Assembly: GCF_021497885.1 (NCBI RefSeq)
Contig: NZ_CP046523.1
Location: 62,001-126,000, forward strand
Source of the DNA: Streptococcus oralis
GTDB taxonomy: Bacteria > Bacillota > Bacilli > Lactobacillales > Streptococcaceae
Direction of reading: 5' to 3'
Length of the DNA: 64,000 nucleotides
Every line of letters begins with the position of its first letter. Within the stretch, counting starts at the first letter, position 1. Position numbers and translations under genes: made by a program. Below the pieces are notes generated by a model, which saw nothing but the letters and a program-made list of their open reading frames with translations, ran no database searches and was not told the DNA's origin. Shown piece by piece: positions 60,986-64,000 of this stretch.

Positions 60986-61810
60986 ACTTGTAAGTCCTGA
61001 AACAAAGTTCTTTTGTAGGAAGAAGAAGAGAATACAGATTGGAAGCGCGATGAGGATAGCACCTGCTGAGAAGTAGGCGATCTTCATGTTTTTCACATTG
61101 CTAACGAAGGTTTGGAGACCGACGGCAACAGTAAAGTATTCTTTCTCACGAAGCAAGAAACTAGAGAGGATGTAGTCTCCGAAAGGCCCCATGAAGGCCC
61201 AGAGAGCTTGTACAGCTACCATTGGGCGAACAAGTGGGAGAACAATTTGCCAGAAGCGACGGAAGTGTCCTGCACCATCTAGTTTCGCAGATTCGTCAAG
61301 AGACATTGGCACGGTATCAAAGTAACCTTTCATGAGCCAAGCATTCATCGGAATACCTCCACCGACGTAGAGGAAGATGAGGAACCAGCTGTGGTTAAGG
61401 GCGTTCAACATAAGTGCCATAACGAAGAAGGCAGTCAAGGCGGCCATAGTTGGCACCATTTGGATGATCAAGAAGAAGACCAAACTTTGTTTACGAGCCA
61501 AGAAGTTGTAACGGCTGTAAGCATAACCAGCAAGTACGATGATACTTGTTTGAACAACCATGGTAATCAAGGCGATAATCAAGGTATTGAGATACCAAGT
61601 ACCGTATAAGGTTTCAGTAAAGAGTCCTTTAAAGTTATCAAAATTGAAGTCGATGTTAGTATCTAGTTTAAAGGCTGCGACGTTACCTGCTTTAAAGGCT
61701 GACATGATGGTAATCAAAAGTGGATAGATAATGACAATTGATAGGCCAATCAAGTAGAGGTAAGTGAGGGTTTGAGTCAGTCTACGTTTGAGTTTGATTG
61801 AGTTATTCAT
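60968..61810 (-). CDS. malD: Maltodextrin ABC transporter permease MalD
   Basis: A 280-residue inner-membrane permease of the MalG type with six TM helices. The EAA-like loop [28 protein letters not shown] (contact with the ATPase, MsmK in streptococci) is present. Start at 61810 chosen because GGAGG lies 9 nt upstream and the malC stop is next to it; an ATG at 61831 is inside malC. Works with MalC and MalX to import maltodextrins. Confidence 0.94.
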   Translation of the reverse strand: MNNSIKLKRRLTQTLTYLYLIGLSIVIIYPLLITIMSAFKAGNVAAFKLDTNIDFNFDNFKGLFTETLYGTWYLNTLIIALITMVVQTSIIVLAGYAYSRYNFLARKQSLVFFLIIQMVPTMAALTAFFVMALMLNALNHSWFLIFLYVGGGIPMNAWLMKGYFDTVPMSLDESAKLDGAGHFRRFWQIVLPLVRPMVAVQALWAFMGPFGDYILSSFLLREKEYFTVAVGLQTFVSNVKNMKIAYFSAGAILIALPICILFFFLQKNFVSGLTSGGDKG

Positions 61811-61811
61811 C

Positions 61812-63104
61812 TTAGACGTCCTCCATATCAAATGCGTGTAGTTTCTTGAATGCGATCATAGAGATTGAGATGACAATGATAGAGATGATCAAGGTAACAG
61901 CTGCCGCCATTGAGTATTGAGGAGATGTACCTGTTGTCAAACGGTAAATCCATGAGATCAAGATATCAGTTGAACCGGCTCCGCCACCAACGCTACCAGG
62001 ACCTCCGCCGTTGAAGAGGTACATGATAGAGAAGTTGTTAAAGTTGAAGGTGTATTGGCTGATCAATGTTGGAGCTGCAACAGCTAAAATCATAGGGAAA
62101 GTGATGTTGCGGAATTTTTGCCAAGCATTGGCACCATCGATGTAAGCCGCTTCGTAGAGGTCGTTAGGAATAGACTGCAAGATACCCAAGGTCAAAACGT
62201 AGATGTATGGGAATCCCAGCCAACCCTGCATCATAATCAATGCAATCTTAGTCCAAGTTGGATTTGTTTTCCAAGGGATAAGAGCTCCATCTAGGAAAGG
62301 AAGGACCTTAGACAAAAGAGGCAAGACTTGCGTATTGATGGCACCAACACTATCGTTAAACATATTTGAGAATGTCAAGATAGTGATGAAGGCTGGAACA
62401 GCCCAAGGAAGAAGGAAAATAACACCAAAGATACGTTTTCCTTTGATAAATGGTTGGTTAGCAATGATAGCGGTGAAGATACCAATCACAATCTGCAAAG
62501 TAGAAGCAGACAAGGCCCAGATGATGGTCCAAGAAAGAACGGAACCAAAGGCTGAACGGAAGGTACTTAAGCTCCAGATGTTTGTGAAGTTAGTCAAACC
62601 AACCCAGTCCAACAATTTGTTTGGTGGCAAGTGTTGGAAGTCATAGTTGGTAAAGGCAATCATCAAGGTTACGATAACTGGGAAGATAATTGCAAATGTC
62701 ATCGCTACATACGATGGGATAATCAAAAGGTATGGGAATCCATTCTCATAAATGCCTTTAATCATATCCTTGAAGGTACGAGCTACAGGAATACCGTTGT
62801 TGATACGTTTAGCAGTCGTATGTGCGTCCTTGATATTAAAGATATAAAAGAGCAGGTAAACGACTACAAAGATTAAATGGAAGGCACCACGAATCAGCAT
62901 GAAAAGTGAATTATCACGACCAGGTTTGTCACCAAGTGTGATCAAATTGCTCAATTCAGGGCTTGCAAGTGTTAGAAAATACAGAACAAATAAAACGGTA
63001 ACACCAAGAAAAATAAATCCTTTAGCTTTTTGTTTGTTATAAATTTGTCCTAAACCAGGAATGATTGACAGCAAGGCTGCTTTGCGAGGCTGTTGTTTTT
63101 CCAT
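61812..63104 (-). CDS. malC: Maltodextrin ABC transporter permease MalC
   Basis: A 430-residue MalF-type permease with an N-terminal extra hydrophobic region ([27 protein letters not shown]) and the EAA loop [27 protein letters not shown]. Start at 63104 supported by AAAGGAG 5 nt upstream; an in-frame ATG at 63119 precedes that site. One nt separates its stop from the malD ATG. Confidence 0.94.
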   Translation of the reverse strand: MEKQQPRKAALLSIIPGLGQIYNKQKAKGFIFLGVTVLFVLYFLTLASPELSNLITLGDKPGRDNSLFMLIRGAFHLIFVVVYLLFYIFNIKDAHTTAKRINNGIPVARTFKDMIKGIYENGFPYLLIIPSYVAMTFAIIFPVIVTLMIAFTNYDFQHLPPNKLLDWVGLTNFTNIWSLSTFRSAFGSVLSWTIIWALSASTLQIVIGIFTAIIANQPFIKGKRIFGVIFLLPWAVPAFITILTFSNMFNDSVGAINTQVLPLLSKVLPFLDGALIPWKTNPTWTKIALIMMQGWLGFPYIYVLTLGILQSIPNDLYEAAYIDGANAWQKFRNITFPMILAVAAPTLISQYTFNFNNFSIMYLFNGGGPGSVGGGAGSTDILISWIYRLTTGTSPQYSMAAAVTLIISIIVISISMIAFKKLHAFDMEDV

Positions 63105-63186
63105 GATTACTCCTTTCATAGGATGCGAGATAAAACTCGGATTCGATCGTAAGATACGTGCGTATGATAATAGGCGTATCTATACA

Positions 63187-63220
63187 TTCAAAGGGGGATT
63201 TTGCTTCCACCCCCCTTGAA
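63187..63220 (-). terminator. Intercistronic hairpin between malX and malC
   Basis: Arms TTCAAGGGGGG and CCCCCTTTGAA (one mismatch) separated by 12 nt, right after the malX stop and without a good T-run. Such hairpins commonly stabilise the 3' end of the binding-protein message so that it exceeds the permease messages. Confidence 0.65.
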
Positions 63221-63228
63221 CAAATCAA

Positions 63229-64000
63229 TTATTCACCAAATTTTTGTTTGATTGTTTCCTTGATCAATGTTACAGCATCGTTAGCAGCTGTTTTCGCATC
63301 TTTCTTACCACTTACAGCTTCAAAGAGCATTGTTTTAGCTGGGTCCCAAACAGCTGACATTTGTGAGATGTTTGGCATTGGTTGAGCGTTCTTGAACTGT
63401 TCAATCACGGCTGTTGTCAACTCATCTTTTTTGCCTTCAGCATAAGTACGAGCTTCAGTATTAGCTGGGATTTCGTTTGTAGTGTCGTAGAACGCTTTTT
63501 GTTGTTCAGTTGATACAAGGAAGTCTACAAATTTTTGTGCAGCTTCAAGATTCTTAGTGCTTGATGGGATGATCCAAGCTTTACCACCACCGAATGCTGA
63601 GTAGTCTTTTCCGTTTGGAAGAGTTGGGATAGTCGCAACACCGTAGTTTACTTTAGCATCTTTGAATGCTTGAGCTTTCCAAGGGCCGTCAATGATAGCA
63701 GCAGTTTTACCTTCTTGGAATTGAGTTTGGATTAAGTTTGGAGCTCCTTCAGTATCTTGCATACCTTTAGGCCATTTTTCATACCAAGATTTAGCATAGT
63801 TGATAGCTGTAATTGAACCTTCGTTTGCAAGTCCGATATCTTTAGGATCTTTACCGTTTTGGCCAAATACATAACCGCCATTACCAGCAAGGAGTCCGTA
63901 TGCGTAGTAGAAGTTTGTCCAGTCGGCTAGGAATGCAGTGGTTTTGCCATCTTCACCAGCGAAAGCGTATTTGCTGTCTTTAGCAAGGTTTTCCAAATCA
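63229..64000 (-). CDS. malX: Maltose/maltodextrin-binding lipoprotein MalX (partial)
   Basis: The window shows the C-terminal 257 residues or so of a solute-binding protein; the signal peptide and N-terminal lobe lie beyond position 64000. Seen: FQEGKTAAIIDGPWKAQAFKDAKVNYGVATIPTLPNGKDYSAFGGGKAWIIPSSTKNLEAAQKFVDFL, the conserved family core, and MPNISQMSAVWDPAKTMLFEAVSGKKDAKTAANDAVTLIKETIKQKFGE. It delivers maltodextrins to MalC/MalD. Confidence 0.94.
   Translation of the reverse strand, partial: DLENLAKDSKYAFAGEDGKTTAFLADWTNFYYAYGLLAGNGGYVFGQNGKDPKDIGLANEGSITAINYAKSWYEKWPKGMQDTEGAPNLIQTQFQEGKTAAIIDGPWKAQAFKDAKVNYGVATIPTLPNGKDYSAFGGGKAWIIPSSTKNLEAAQKFVDFLVSTEQQKAFYDTTNEIPANTEARTYAEGKKDELTTAVIEQFKNAQPMPNISQMSAVWDPAKTMLFEAVSGKKDAKTAANDAVTLIKETIKQKFGE

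Noticed and set aside
1..64000. CRISPR arrays, tRNA or rRNA genes, prophage
   Set aside because: No regularly spaced repeats, no tRNA-like cloverleaf recognised, and no phage structural, integrase or lysis genes were seen.

Overview
The window comes from a Mitis-group Streptococcus, closest in content to S. mitis, S. oralis or S. pneumoniae. Evidence includes a BOX-type intergenic repeat (45599-45702), a YSIRK/LPNTG SSURE-repeat adhesin of the PavB type beside the TCS08 two-component system and rpsD, the bgaC/mannose-family PTS/agaS/galM cluster, and the malR-malA-malD-malC-malX block. Base composition is low GC, with strong AGGAGG-type ribosome sites throughout.

Layout. 1-9143: a GntR regulator and the galactosidase/N-acetylgalactosamine-type operon bgaC-IIB-IIC-IID-IIA-agaS-lacD-galM. 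It is fed by a promoter carrying a probable AgaR operator and a cre site. 9222-13772: six minus-strand genes (two SUKH, one DUF4241, two ankyrin, one unknown) that look like an immunity-protein array with no toxin. 13824-16404: a relP-relR-relS alarmone/two-component operon in which relR is frameshifted. 16545-21224: a CsoR-family repressor with the CstR (persulfide-sensor) residue pattern, and an operon of two rhodaneses around a CoA-disulfide-reductase/rhodanese fusion, whose promoter carries a CsoR/CstR-type dyad. 21340-31298: maltose acetyltransferase, a carbohydrate-binding-domain lipoprotein, a nucleoside phosphorylase, TrkH/CabP potassium uptake, the PavB-like adhesin, TCS08 and rpsD.

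31431-43277: an HXXEE membrane protein with a possible attenuator leader, then an AT-rich defence-type island. The island holds an unrecognised soluble + four-TM gene pair, a dead mcrC remnant, a PLD-nuclease/SNF2 helicase fusion overlapping a very large Eco57I-like adenine methylase, and a decayed IS3-family (IS150-like) element. 43323-56751: housekeeping genes (rpmG, rpmF, ilvD, a DUF59 Fe-S factor, Rgg + MFS, MFS, hisS, aspS, a YitT protein) plus a small membrane-stress or self-immunity operon (HTH, two paralogous small membrane proteins, PspC, DUF3169, CPBP protease). 56772-58973: a cassette of GNAT-PUA-like, ASCH and P-loop kinase genes bracketed by two long palindromic hairpins. 58991-64000: malR-malA and malD-malC-malX; malX runs off the window.

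The best candidates for undescribed biology are the two-gene membrane/soluble pair at 32359-34025, the PLD-SNF2 + methylase pair at 34878-41773, the GNAT/ASCH/kinase cassette at 56840-58767 and the orphan immunity array at 9222-13772. Functions come from reading motifs by eye and from remembered family knowledge; no database search was run.
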